DNA of 64,000 nt from Burkholderiales bacterium 67-32 (GCA_001898625.1 MKUP01000013.1:124001-188000), one strand, 5' to 3'. Counted from the stretch's first letter, positions 36,880 through 46,005 are shown. The notes: a model not told the origin generated them from the sequence alone. Translations and numbers: made by a program.

Positions 36880-38520
36880 ATGGCGGTACGCGATTTGCAC
36901 CCCCTGTCCGGCACCGAGGCCTCGGTCCGGCATGATGCCGATGTGCTGATCATAGGAGGCGGTCCGGCCGGCACGTGGGCCGCCGTTGGCGCGGCCGCGC
37001 GCGGCGCGCGCGTGCTGCTCGTGGACAAGGGATACTGCGGCACCTCCGGCGCGACCGCACCGTCCGGCACCGGCGTCTGGCACGTGCCGCGCGACGCCGC
37101 CGCGCGCGAGAAGGCCAAGGCCAGCCGCCTGGAAATGGGGGGCTTCCTGGCCGAACACGCCTGGATGGACCGCGTGCTCGAACAGACGTGGAACAACATC
37201 GAGACGCTGACGGAATGGGGCTACCCCTTCCCCCAGGACGAACACGGCCAGTTGCACCGGACCTCGCTGCAGGGCCCGGACTACATGCGCCTGATGCGCA
37301 AGGCGGCCAAGCGGGCGGGCGCGCGCATCCTCGACCACAGTCCGGTACTGGAGCTGCTGGTGGACGAGCACGGCACAGCCTGCGGCGCCGTCGGCATCAA
37401 CCGCCAGACGGGAGCGACATGGGTGGCCCGCGCGGGCGCGGTGGTGCTGGCCACGGGCGGCTGCGCTTTCCTGAGCCGCGCGCTGGGCTGCAACGTCCTG
37501 ACCGGCGATGGCTACCTGCTCGGCGCCGAGGCCGGCGCCGAACTGTCGGGCATGGAGTTCTCCAACGCCTACGGGCTGGGCCCGGCCTTCGCGTCGGTCA
37601 CCAAATCCCTGTTCTACAACTGGGCAACGTTCTATGACCGCGACGGGCAACGCATCGAGGGAGCGGGTTCGTCGCGCGGGCGCGGCGTCATCGCCAGGAC
37701 ACTGGCGACCCAGCCCGTCTACGCCTGCCTGGACCGCGCCGACGACGCCATCCGTGCCTGGATGCGCACCGCGCAGCCCAACTTCTTCGTCCCCTTCGAC
37801 CGGCAGGGCATCGACCCCTTCACCCAGCACTTCCCGGTCGCGCTGCGCCTGGAAGGCACGGTGCGCGGCACCGGCGGCCTGCACGTGGTCGGCGACGACT
37901 GCGCCACGACGGTGGCCGGACTGTATGCGGCGGGCGATGCCGCCACGCGCGAGCTGATCTGCGGGGCCTTCACCGGCGGCGGCAGCCACAACGCCGCCTG
38001 GGCCATGTCTTCGGGTTTCTGGGCCGGCGCCGGCGCCGCCCGGTTCGCCCGCGAGGCACGCGCCTTCGGCCACCGCGACGTCCACCGCGCCGGCGTGGCC
38101 GGGCTGGACGGCGATCCGTCCGCCTCGTGGGACGCGGACGCGGTCATCCGCGCGGTCCAGGCCGAGGTGTTTCCCACCGAACGCAACTGGACGCGCAGCG
38201 GATCGCTGCTGGAAGACTCGTTGCAGCGGCTGGATGCGCTGTGGCTCCGCGTGCGCCACGGACGCCCCGCGGGCACGGGCACACAGTGGGTGCGCGCCCG
38301 CGAGGCGGCGGCCATGCTGGCGACCTCGCGCTGGATGTATCGCAGCGCCCTGCAACGCACCGAGACGCGGGGCATGCACCGGCGCGCCGAGCACGCCGCC
38401 GTCGATCCCGCCCAGCACCACCGGCTGGTCAGCGGCGGGCTGGACGACGTCTGGGTACGGGCACAGCCCGTCTCGACGCCCGCGACGCCGGGCGCCTACA
38501 CGGGCAAGGTGGCGGCATGA
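36880..38520 (+). CDS. FAD-dependent oxidoreductase, AprA/fumarate reductase type
   Basis: 546 residues. The FAD-binding dinucleotide fold is VLIIGGGPAGTWAAVGAAAR (about 23-42) with DKGYCGTSGATAPSG typical of flavoproteins with covalently or tightly bound FAD. LATGGCAFLS, GTGGLHVVGDD and GLYAAGDAA mark the second FAD region and RTETRGMHRRAEH the C-terminal helical domain. It is closest in layout to adenylylsulfate reductase alpha, fumarate reductase and aspartate oxidase. An AGGAG site precedes the ATG. It is coupled (ATGA) to a ferredoxin gene and followed by an ABC importer. Substrate is unknown. Confidence 0.85.
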   Translation: MAVRDLHPLSGTEASVRHDADVLIIGGGPAGTWAAVGAAARGARVLLVDKGYCGTSGATAPSGTGVWHVPRDAAAREKAKASRLEMGGFLAEHAWMDRVLEQTWNNIETLTEWGYPFPQDEHGQLHRTSLQGPDYMRLMRKAAKRAGARILDHSPVLELLVDEHGTACGAVGINRQTGATWVARAGAVVLATGGCAFLSRALGCNVLTGDGYLLGAEAGAELSGMEFSNAYGLGPAFASVTKSLFYNWATFYDRDGQRIEGAGSSRGRGVIARTLATQPVYACLDRADDAIRAWMRTAQPNFFVPFDRQGIDPFTQHFPVALRLEGTVRGTGGLHVVGDDCATTVAGLYAAGDAATRELICGAFTGGGSHNAAWAMSSGFWAGAGAARFAREARAFGHRDVHRAGVAGLDGDPSASWDADAVIRAVQAEVFPTERNWTRSGSLLEDSLQRLDALWLRVRHGRPAGTGTQWVRAREAAAMLATSRWMYRSALQRTETRGMHRRAEHAAVDPAQHHRLVSGGLDDVWVRAQPVSTPATPGAYTGKVAA

Positions 38521-38840
38521 TCGAGATCGTCAGCGCCGAGCGATGCACCGCCTGCAACATCTGCGTGCACGCCTGCCCCACTAATGTCTTCGATCTCGTC
38601 CCCGGCGGCCCGCCGCGTATCGCCCGGCAGTCCGATTGCCAGACCTGCTTCATGTGCGAGCTGTACTGCCCGGTGGACGCCCTGTACGTGGCAGCGTCGG
38701 CCGATGCCGCGCAAGCGGTCGAGGAAACCGCGGCGCGGCCCCTGATGGGCAGCTACCGCGCCGCGATCGGCTGGGGGGCTGGGCGCACGGCGACGGCGCA
38801 GCGCGACAGCAGTTTCGAGCTCCTGACGCGAGCTCACTGA
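38517..38840 (+). CDS. 2[4Fe-4S] ferredoxin-like subunit
   Basis: 107 residues from the ATG overlapping the flavoprotein stop. Two cluster motifs are clear: CTACNICVHACP and CQTCFMCELYCP, each C-x2-C-x2-C-x3-C. This is the pattern of the AprB-like small subunit that passes electrons to or from an AprA-type flavoprotein. The tail (about residues 60-107) is Ala-rich and without motif. The pair probably forms a two-subunit redox enzyme. Confidence 0.88.
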   Translation: MIEIVSAERCTACNICVHACPTNVFDLVPGGPPRIARQSDCQTCFMCELYCPVDALYVAASADAAQAVEETAARPLMGSYRAAIGWGAGRTATAQRDSSFELLTRAH

Positions 38841-38845
38841 TAAAT

Positions 38846-38999
38846 CCCCCTACGCGCTTACGCGCGCCCTGCACGGGTGAGCCCCCAGCCGCTACGCGGC
38901 AGCCCCCCGAGGGGGCCGGGGCCCGCCTTGGGGCGGCCCGGCGCCGGGCCCCGTAGGGGGCGGCACTGGCGGACCGGCTGAGCCGGATCCGCTGTGCCC
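38846..38999 (+). repeat. Compound dispersed repeat, copy E (type 1 with internal insert)
   Basis: The left part (C-run, TACGCGC) and right part (G-run, GGCAC...GTGCC hairpin with tga loop) are those of the other copies, but about 80 bp of extra GC-rich sequence lies between, including GCCGCTACGCGGC and GGGGCCGG/CCGGGCCCC inverted repeats. The copy fills most of the 201-bp gap between the ferredoxin and binding-protein genes. Confidence 0.8.
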
Positions 39000-39041
39000 T
39001 GGCAACTGCCGGGGCATCGTTATTTTCAAAAGGGTAGGAAT

Positions 39042-40097
39042 ATGCGGTTCATACGTTATGCGGCGGCGGTCGTGGTGTCGGGGTTGGTGGCAGTGGGCGC
39101 GCAGGCGCAGGGCTGGCCGGAGCAGGTGCGGTTCGGTGGTTTTGGGCAGGGGTTCGGCAAGCCCTATGGGCTGGCGGTGCTGGCGATCGCGCAGGGCAAG
39201 GGGTTCATCGCCGATGAATTCAAGGGCACGCCGGTCAAACTGAGCTTCGAGTACTTCACGGGCACGGGGCCGGCCATCAACGAGGCCATCGCCAACAAGC
39301 GGCTGGATTTCGCCCAATACGGCTCGCTGCCCAACATCGTCGGCCGCGCCAACGGGCTGCCCACGCGCATCGTGACCTCGTACGGCTACACCACCATCTT
39401 CGGCGTGGCCCGGCCCGACCTGCCCGTCAAGTCGTTCAAGGATCTCAAGGGCAAGCGGGTGGCCGTCGCCAAGGGCACGGTGCTGCACTGGGCCTTCCTG
39501 AAGGCGTTGGAAGGAAACGGCCTGACCCTCAAGGACGTGACCCTGCTCGACCTCGCCACCGCAGACCAGTTGGCGGCGCTCACGGCAGGCAGCGTGGATG
39601 CGGTGATCGGTTCGAGCGTGCTGCTGTCGCTGCGCGACAAGGGCCTGGCCAAGGTCTTCTACAGCTCGCACGACATCGGCCCCAAGGCGGCCGGCTTCGG
39701 CGCGATCACGGTGACCGAATCGTTCGAGCAGCGCTACCCCGAAGCCACGCAGCGCGTGGTGCGCGGGCTGGTGCGCGCGGCGGAGTGGCTGGGCCATGAA
39801 GAAAACCGCGAGGAAGCCCTGCAGATCTGGACCCGCTCCGGCGTGCCCTACCAGGCACTGCGCGACGAGTACGCGGGGGTAGCGCTCAAGGACGTCTTCA
39901 ATCCGCGCATCGACACGTTCTTCGTTTCCCAGTACCGAGACGCCGTCGCCTTCAGCCAGGAGCAGAAACTGATACGCTCGGGCATCGACCTCCAGCAATG
40001 GTTCCTGCCCAAGTACGTCGACCAGGCACTGGACCAGCTCGGCCTGCAGGGGACCTGGCCGCGGCGTGACGCCAACGGCAAGCCGCTGGAAGGCTGA
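39042..40097 (+). CDS. ABC transporter substrate-binding protein (sulfonate/nitrate/taurine type)
   Basis: 351 residues. A signal peptide (FIRYAAAVVVSGLVAVGAQA) is followed by an SsuA/NMT1-type fold: KPYGLAVLAIAQGKGF, then SFEYFTGTGPAINEAIANKRLDFAQYGSLP and DLKGKRVAVAKGTVLHWAFL. These bind sulfonates, nitrate, taurine or aromatic acids in relatives, so ligand is not fixed. GTAGGA precedes the ATG. It is separated from the redox pair only by repeat copy E and is followed at 14 bp by the permeases. Confidence 0.88.
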   Translation: MRFIRYAAAVVVSGLVAVGAQAQGWPEQVRFGGFGQGFGKPYGLAVLAIAQGKGFIADEFKGTPVKLSFEYFTGTGPAINEAIANKRLDFAQYGSLPNIVGRANGLPTRIVTSYGYTTIFGVARPDLPVKSFKDLKGKRVAVAKGTVLHWAFLKALEGNGLTLKDVTLLDLATADQLAALTAGSVDAVIGSSVLLSLRDKGLAKVFYSSHDIGPKAAGFGAITVTESFEQRYPEATQRVVRGLVRAAEWLGHEENREEALQIWTRSGVPYQALRDEYAGVALKDVFNPRIDTFFVSQYRDAVAFSQEQKLIRSGIDLQQWFLPKYVDQALDQLGLQGTWPRRDANGKPLEG

Positions 40098-40111
40098 CGG
40101 GAGCGACCGCC

Positions 40112-40942
40112 ATGACCTCCCATACCGACGCCCACCTGGACGCGATCGCCGCTCCCGCCTCCACGCCCCGGCCCCCTCCGCCACGGGCCTGGCGCGCCGC
40201 GCTGCTGCCCCTCTTGCTGCCGGCCCTGGCGCTATGCGTCTGGCAACTGGCCGCCGCGCAAGGCTGGATGGCGCCGCAGATCCTGCCGGCGCCGGAACGG
40301 GTATGGACCAGCTTCGTGGAACTGCTGGAGAACGGCGACATCGCCGCGAACTTCGCCGTCAGCCTGCACCGCATCGGCCTGGGCTTCCTGCTGGGCGCCG
40401 CGCTGGGCCTGGCCACCGGCATCGCACTGGGGGTCTCGGACACCGTGCGCGATTATCTCGATCCGCTGCTGCGCGCGCTGTTCGCCATTCCGTCCATCGG
40501 CTGGATACCCATCCTGATCCTGGTCTTCGGCATCGCCGAGACGCTGAAGATCCTGATCATCGCCAAGGCGGTCTTCGTGCCCATCGTCATCAATACCGCC
40601 CAGGGTATACGCGACATCCCCAAGACCCACCTCGAAACCGCTCGGGTGCTGCGCCTGCGGCCCTGGACCCGCTTCATCCGGGTAATCGCGCCCGCCAGCC
40701 TGGGCCCGGTCTTCAGCGGCGTGCGGCTGGGCATGAGCCACGCGTTCATCGCCCTGATCGTGGTCGAGATGCTGGCCGCCACCGAGGGCATCGGCTACAT
40801 GATGGTGTGGGGCCGCAAGCAGTTCCAGACCGACATCGTGATCGTCGGCATGATCGTGGTGGGCCTGGCGGGTTTCGCGCTGGATCGCGCGCTGCTGGTC
40901 ATCGAGCAGGCCCTGAACCGCAGGGTGCCCTCCCATGGCTGA
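40112..40942 (+). CDS. ABC transporter permease 1 (SsuC/TauC type)
   Basis: 276 residues with about six membrane helices (first near 29-47, LLLPALALCVWQLAA). The inner-membrane coupling loop is EAA-like: ETARVLRLRPWTRFIRVIAPASLGPVFSGVRLGM. SIGWIPILILVFGIAETLKI is typical of the sulfonate/nitrate permease group. The stop overlaps the second permease by 8 bp, suggesting a heterodimeric channel. Confidence 0.9.
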   Translation: MTSHTDAHLDAIAAPASTPRPPPPRAWRAALLPLLLPALALCVWQLAAAQGWMAPQILPAPERVWTSFVELLENGDIAANFAVSLHRIGLGFLLGAALGLATGIALGVSDTVRDYLDPLLRALFAIPSIGWIPILILVFGIAETLKILIIAKAVFVPIVINTAQGIRDIPKTHLETARVLRLRPWTRFIRVIAPASLGPVFSGVRLGMSHAFIALIVVEMLAATEGIGYMMVWGRKQFQTDIVIVGMIVVGLAGFALDRALLVIEQALNRRVPSHG

Positions 40943-41732
40943 CGCCGCCTGGCAAGGGCCGCTGGCCGCCCTCTCGCGCATTCCACCCCGCGTGCGGCGC
41001 GGCGCCGCCCTGCCCGCCGCCCTGGTGCTCCTGTGGCTGGCCGTGGTCGACACCGGTCTCGTACGGACCCCGCTGCTGGTGCCGCTGCACCAGGTCCTGT
41101 CGTCGCCGTTCGTGGACGCGGACGGCCGGCAGATCTGGGCAGCGCTTGCCGCCAGCCTGGCGCGGGCGACGGCGGGGATCGCGCTGGGCGCCTGCGCCGG
41201 CGTCGCGCTGGGCGTGGCCCTGGGGCTGTCGCGCCCGCTCCAGCGCGGGATCGCCCCCACGCTGCACGGCCTGCGCCAGGTCGCCCTGTTCGCCTGGATT
41301 CCGCTGCTGACCGCCTGGTTCGGCACGGGCGAGGTCGCCAAGGTGGTCTTCATCTCGCTGTCGGCCTTCTTCCCCGCCTTCCTGAACACCGAGCAAGGCG
41401 TGCGGGCCATCGCCCCCGCCTATTGGGAAACCGCGGCGGTGCTCAGGCTGCGGCCGTGGCGGCGGGTGACGAAGATGGTCCTGCCCGCCGCGCTACCCGC
41501 CATCCTGATCGGCCTGGAGATCGCGCTGCTGACGGCCTGGATAGGCACCGTGGGCGCCGAATACGCGATCGGCGTCGGACGCGGCCTGGGCTCGTTCCTG
41601 GTGGCGGCGCGGGAGCTGTTCCGCATGGACCTGGTGCTGGCCGGCGTCGTCGCGCTGGCGCTGGTGGGCTATGCCTGCAACCGGGCCTCGCGCCATATCT
41701 TTTCACGCATCATCACCTGGCGGGACCGCTGA
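40935..41732 (+). CDS. ABC transporter permease 2 (SsuC/TauC type)
   Basis: 265 residues, a paralogue of the preceding permease. EAA loop: ETAAVLRLRPWRRVTKMVLPAALPAILIGLEIAL, with FAWIPLLTAWFGTGEVAKVV before it. Most sulfonate importers use one permease as homodimer; two different ones in tandem suggest a heterodimer. The stop is directly followed by the ATPase ATG with no spacer. Confidence 0.9.
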   Translation: MADAAWQGPLAALSRIPPRVRRGAALPAALVLLWLAVVDTGLVRTPLLVPLHQVLSSPFVDADGRQIWAALAASLARATAGIALGACAGVALGVALGLSRPLQRGIAPTLHGLRQVALFAWIPLLTAWFGTGEVAKVVFISLSAFFPAFLNTEQGVRAIAPAYWETAAVLRLRPWRRVTKMVLPAALPAILIGLEIALLTAWIGTVGAEYAIGVGRGLGSFLVAARELFRMDLVLAGVVALALVGYACNRASRHIFSRIITWRDR

Positions 41733-42512
41733 ATGACGACTTCCTCCCCTTCCCTTGCCCTGCCCGCGCCCTACGCGCTGTCCCTGCGCCGGGTGGCCAA
41801 GCAATACACCGTGGACGACCAGCCGCTGCCGGTCCTGGAGCGGATCAACCTGGACCTGCGGCACGGCGAATTCCTGAGCATCGTGGGCGCGTCCGGCTGC
41901 GGCAAGTCGACGCTGCTGCGCCTGGTGGCCGGACTGGACGCGGCCTTCGAGGGCGAGATCCTGATCGACGGTCGGCCCATCGCCGGGCCCGGCATCGAAC
42001 GCGGCATGGTATTCCAGGACCATCGCCTCTTTCCCTGGCTGACCATCGCCGGCAACGTCGCGCTGGGACTGGACAGCCTCGATCTCGATCCGCGCGACCG
42101 CGACCGCCGCGTGGCGGCGATGCTGGAACTGGTGGGGCTGTCCGCCTTCGCCAAGGCCCATCCGCACCAGCTTTCGGGCGGCATGGCGCAGCGCGCCGCG
42201 ATCGCCCGCGCGCTGGTCTCGGAACCGGAAATACTGCTGATGGACGAACCCTTCGGCGCCCTGGATTCGCTGACGCGGGTCCATCTGCAGGAGGAATTGC
42301 TGCGCATCTGGTCGCAGCGGCGGGTGACGGTGATCGTGGTGACCCACGACGTGGAGGAAGCCGTCTACCTGAGCGACACCATCGCGGTCATGGCGCCGCG
42401 CCCCGGCCGCGTGGTCGGCGCGACCCGGATCGACCTGCCGCGCCCTCGCGACCGCGCCGATCCGCGCTTCGGCGAGATCCGGCGCGCCATCCTGGGACAA
42501 CTGCGGCGCTAA
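41733..42512 (+). CDS. ABC transporter ATP-binding protein (SsuB/TauB type)
   Basis: 259 residues. Walker A GASGCGKST (about 50-58), Q-loop VFQDHRLFPW, signature LSGGMAQRAAIARAL, Walker B ILLMDEPFGALDS and the switch His in VVTHDVEEAVYL are all intact. The HRLFPWLTIAGNVALGL stretch is typical of the nitrate/sulfonate/taurine group. Last gene of the cluster. Confidence 0.93.
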   Translation: MTTSSPSLALPAPYALSLRRVAKQYTVDDQPLPVLERINLDLRHGEFLSIVGASGCGKSTLLRLVAGLDAAFEGEILIDGRPIAGPGIERGMVFQDHRLFPWLTIAGNVALGLDSLDLDPRDRDRRVAAMLELVGLSAFAKAHPHQLSGGMAQRAAIARALVSEPEILLMDEPFGALDSLTRVHLQEELLRIWSQRRVTVIVVTHDVEEAVYLSDTIAVMAPRPGRVVGATRIDLPRPRDRADPRFGEIRRAILGQLRR

Positions 42513-42552
42513 GGGCGCCGCGCCTGCGGCCCCGGACTCGCGGCGCGGCCCG

Positions 42553-43548
42553 TCACTTCCAGTGCCAGACGCCGCCGGCGCCGCCCAGGCCGGTCTTGGC
42601 CAGCCCGGCGCCGAAGGACACGCCCACGCGCTTGGCGACCCGCTCGGCGAAGTTCTCGCGCACCGTATAGTCCACCACCGTGTCGGCCTGGATGACGTCG
42701 CGCGCCACGCTGTCCACCGTGCCCAGTTCGTCGGTCAGGCCCAGTTCGACGCTCTTGGCGCCCGTCCAGATCAGCCCGGTGAACATGTCCGGCGTTTCAT
42801 GCAACCGCTCGCCGCGCCCTTCCCGCACCGCGCCGACGAACTGCTGGAAGATTTCCTGCACCAGCGCCTGCGCATGGGCCTGCTGCCCGGGATTGGCGGG
42901 CGAGAACGGATCCAGCAGCGCCTTGTTCTCTCCGGACACGACCAGGCGCCGTTCGACGCCCACTTTGTCCATCAGGCCCGTGAAGCCGAAGCCTTCCATG
43001 ATGACGCCGATGGAGCCGACCACGCTGGCCTTGTTGACGTAGATCTTGTCGGCCGCGGCGGCGACGTAGTAGCCGCCGGAGGCGCAGATTTCCTCGACCA
43101 CCGCGTACACCGGCTTGTCGGGGTTCTGGGCGCGCAGGCGGCGGATCTCGTCGAAGATCATGCCGGCCTGGACCGGGCTACCGCCCGGGCTGTTGATGCG
43201 CAGGACCACCCCCTTGGCGTTGCCGTCGTCGAAGGCAGCCTGCAGCGCCGCGTTGATCTTGTCGGCGCTGGCCTCGCCCTGGGCATCGATGACGCCGTCC
43301 AGTTCGATCAGCGCGGTATGCGGATCGGGCGTGCCCGATCCCGACCCGCGGAACAGCACGCCGGTGGCGGCCAATACCAGCAGGATCACGATGGCCAGCA
43401 TCAGCAGCCGGAAGAAAATGGTCCAGCGCCGCTTGGCCCGCTGCTCCTTGAGCGACGCGAAGACCAGCTTCTCCAGCACATCGCGCTCCCATTCCCCCGG
43501 GGCACGGGACGAAGCATCGGGCGGGGAGGAATAGGCATCCTGGGACAT
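42553..43548 (-). CDS. sppA: Signal peptide peptidase SppA, S49 family (short form)
   Basis: 331 residues. One N-terminal membrane helix (FRLLMLAIVILLVLAATGVLF, about 45-65) anchors a periplasmic serine protease. The catalytic Ser is in CASGGYYVAAAADKIYVN (about 162) and the Lys in the following part (NKASVVGSIGVIMEG region). This is the half-length single-domain form, not the double-length E. coli SppA. It degrades cleaved signal peptides. It is the downstream neighbour of the HAD phosphatase and rluC. Confidence 0.88.
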   Translation of the reverse strand: MSQDAYSSPPDASSRAPGEWERDVLEKLVFASLKEQRAKRRWTIFFRLLMLAIVILLVLAATGVLFRGSGSGTPDPHTALIELDGVIDAQGEASADKINAALQAAFDDGNAKGVVLRINSPGGSPVQAGMIFDEIRRLRAQNPDKPVYAVVEEICASGGYYVAAAADKIYVNKASVVGSIGVIMEGFGFTGLMDKVGVERRLVVSGENKALLDPFSPANPGQQAHAQALVQEIFQQFVGAVREGRGERLHETPDMFTGLIWTGAKSVELGLTDELGTVDSVARDVIQADTVVDYTVRENFAERVAKRVGVSFGAGLAKTGLGGAGGVWHWK

Positions 43549-43624
43549 GAAGACAACTCGCTATGAAAGGTCGAAGGTCGAGGTAAGCATTGCTAGGATA
43601 GGGCAAGTCGCGGCGCGGCGACAG

Positions 43625-44305
43625 CTAGGCCGCGTGGGCCGCGATGCGGCCGTGCAGCCAGTCGCCCAGCTCGGCGATGCTGCCGGCCAGCGCCTGCGGC
43701 GCGCAGCCCGCCAGTTCGTCCACGGCGTGCGCCCCGTAGGTCACGCCCACGCCATGGATCCCGGCATTGCGGGCCATCTGCAGATCGTGCGAAGTGTCGC
43801 CCACCATCACCGCCGACGCCGGATCGGCGCCCAGTTCACGCATGATCTCGAACAGCATGGCCGGGTTGGGCTTGGAGAAGGTCTCGTCGGCACAGCGGGT
43901 GCTGTCGAAATACCGGCGGATGCCGGTGGCGTCCAGGGCCCGCTCCAGGCCCACGCGGCTCTTGCCCGTGGCCACCGCCAGCCGCGCGCCGCGCTCGGCC
44001 AGGCGCGCCAGCATCTGCTCGGCGCCGGCGAAAAGGCGCAGTTGCGGATCGCGGGTCAGGTAATGGAAGCGGTAGCGCGCGACGAAGGCCTGGACCTGGT
44101 CCTGCGCGAGCGTGGGAACGGCGGCCATCAGCGCATCCTGCAGGCTCAGGCCGATGACCCAGGCGGCAGCCTCGTCGGGCGGCACCGGCAGCCCGAGGTC
44201 GCGACAGGCGGATTGGATGGCGGCGATGATGGTCGGCGTCGAGTCCATCAAGGTGCCGTCCCAGTCGAACACGATCAGCGAATAGCCCGGGAGGGGTGAA
44301 GTCAT
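43625..44305 (-). CDS. HAD-family phosphatase (phosphoglycolate phosphatase-like)
   Basis: 226 residues from the ATG at 44305 overlapping the rluC stop (ATGA). HAD motifs: VFDWDGTLMDS (nucleophile Asp), AVATGKS, and KPNPAMLF followed by MVGDTSHDLQMARNAG. The helical cap between motifs I and II is that of the Gph/beta-phosphoglucomutase group. Substrate is not certain; the usual annotation beside rluC is Gph-like. Confidence 0.86.
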   Translation of the reverse strand: MTSPLPGYSLIVFDWDGTLMDSTPTIIAAIQSACRDLGLPVPPDEAAAWVIGLSLQDALMAAVPTLAQDQVQAFVARYRFHYLTRDPQLRLFAGAEQMLARLAERGARLAVATGKSRVGLERALDATGIRRYFDSTRCADETFSKPNPAMLFEIMRELGADPASAVMVGDTSHDLQMARNAGIHGVGVTYGAHAVDELAGCAPQALAGSIAELGDWLHGRIAAHAA

Positions 44306-45297
44306 GGATGTTCCAGTTGCTGTAGGAATTTGACGCAATCTTCGGGCAGATGGGCCTCCAGCGCCAGGGACTCGCCGGTCAGCGGGTGCGGAATGGCCAG
44401 GGTATGGGCGTGCAGGAACATCCTGCGGAACCCGCGCCCGGCCGCCGCGGCGTTGGCGTGGTCGTCGCCGTACTTGTCGTCGCCCACGATGGGAAACCCG
44501 CAACTGGTCACGTGCACCCGGATCTGGTGGGTGCGCCCGGTCTTGAGTTCGGCGTCCAACAGGGAATACAGGCCGTAGCGCCGTTTGAGGGTGAAGATGG
44601 TATGGGCCGGCTGGCCGTCGGGATCGACCTTCACGCGGCGCTCGCCCGACTGGGTGGACCACTTGGTAAGCGGCTTGCGCACGTGCTGGCGGTCGTTCAC
44701 CCAGTCGCCCGCGACCAGGACCAGGTAATGCTTGTTCCAGAGCCCGTTGCGCAGCGATTCGTGCAGGCCGACCAGGGCGCTGCGCTTCTTGGCCACCAGC
44801 AGCAGCCCCGACGTGTCACGGTCGAGCCGGTGCACCAGTTCCAGGAAGCGCGCCTCGGGCCGCGCCCGCCGCAACTGTTCGATGACGCCGAAATCCACGC
44901 CGCTGCCACCGTGCACCGCCACGCCCGCCGGCTTGTCGATCGCCAGCACCGCGTCGTCCTCGAACACGATGGGAAATTTGCTGGGCGGCACGAAGCGCAC
45001 CGGCGCCTCGGGCAGCCGGAACGGCGGCACCCGCACCACGTCGCCGGCGACGATCCGGTGATCCACCGGCACCCGCCCCCGGTTGACCCGGACCTCGCCG
45101 CCCCGGATCGCCTTGTACAGGTGGCTCTTGGGCACGCCCTTGCACAGCCGCAGCAGGAAATTGTCGAGCCGCTGGCCATCGTGCGCCTCGTCCACTTCGA
45201 CCAGGCGCACGGCGGGCGCCGCCGCCGATTCGGGGTTCCGGGCCGGGCGGCCCGGGCCGGGCGTGGATTTCGCTTTGCGCAACAATGGTACCGACAT
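44302..45297 (-). CDS. rluC: 23S rRNA pseudouridine synthase RluC
   Basis: 331 residues from the ATG at 45297. It makes pseudouridines at positions 955, 2504 and 2580 of 23S rRNA in E. coli. An S4 domain (HDGQRLDNFLLRLCKGVPKS) is followed by the catalytic LVHRLDRDTSGLLLVAKK (Asp about 155) and TGRTHQIRVH. A longer in-frame start at 45354 has no homology. The start lies beside the rne promoter: the ATG overlaps the -10 element of the opposite strand. Confidence 0.93.
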   Translation of the reverse strand: MSVPLLRKAKSTPGPGRPARNPESAAAPAVRLVEVDEAHDGQRLDNFLLRLCKGVPKSHLYKAIRGGEVRVNRGRVPVDHRIVAGDVVRVPPFRLPEAPVRFVPPSKFPIVFEDDAVLAIDKPAGVAVHGGSGVDFGVIEQLRRARPEARFLELVHRLDRDTSGLLLVAKKRSALVGLHESLRNGLWNKHYLVLVAGDWVNDRQHVRKPLTKWSTQSGERRVKVDPDGQPAHTIFTLKRRYGLYSLLDAELKTGRTHQIRVHVTSCGFPIVGDDKYGDDHANAAAAGRGFRRMFLHAHTLAIPHPLTGESLALEAHLPEDCVKFLQQLEHP

Positions 45298-46005
45298 ATA
45301 ATCCTGAAGCCTGATCGAATCAGGCGGGTTGGAGCACAGGGCTGACGCACACATTGTGTCCCTGAACCGCGCTTCCGGCGTCGAGACGCGCTTTTATGCG
45401 GCGTTTCCGCCAGATGTGCGCGAGACCTTTCCAAATCCAGGCCGCGTTCCCAATCGGGCTGCCGCCTGCCGCTGAATGTTTCGCGGCAAGCCCTGCAGCC
45501 TTTGCAACACGCCGCCGGGTCTGGACAGGTCGCAAAGTGTGCCGGAATTGTACCCGTCCCGCCCGCCGGATTCTTCCGGGCCGTCATGGTCGCCCGCTCG
45601 CCGCGCCGCAATGGCTTCGAACCCGAAGCCCAACCGCGCGACGACGGATATGCGCCCGCGGACGCAAGTACAAAGAAACCGTCGTCGTATACGCAAAGGC
45701 TCGCCCAAGAGGCGAGTCTGTCTGGCTCGCAAATACCGTGAATACCACTGCTTTCGATACCGCAACCGTCCATCGCCCCCACCGCAAGCCGCGGTCAGTG
45801 GGCGGCGGCCGCGGCATCCACGGTGCCTGCGCTCTCTCCCGACCTTGCGCATGCCCACCCGGCCGGTCATCGTGACCTGAGTCCGCGGGGTGCGGCTTTT
45901 CGCGCACCGGTTTCCTCCACTTGCTCCGCGCACCGCGCATCTTCCCGACGGCCCGAGGCTGCGCGCCGGTTTTTCGGCGCGACACGACCACGGAGAACTT
46001 CATAC
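45275..46005 (+). promoter_or_regulatory. rne promoter and long 5' leader
   Basis: TTGCGC (45275-45280) and TATAAT (45297-45302) with 16-bp spacing form a good sigma-70 promoter pointing at rne, 704 bp from its ATG. Just after it GCCTGAT-cga-ATCAGGC (about 45308-45324) can form a hairpin. The rest of 45325-46005 has no convincing gene. A long leader fits RNase E autoregulation known in E. coli, where the enzyme cuts its own 5' UTR. Confidence 0.55.

Noticed and set aside
45298-45354. N-terminal extension of rluC (MCASALCSNPP...)
   Set aside because: It crosses the rne promoter and has no family homology; the ATG at 45297 begins the family-like part.
45394-46003. Frames in the rne leader on both strands
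   Set aside because: No domain, no ribosome site and Arg/Pro-rich composition typical of chance GC-rich frames.
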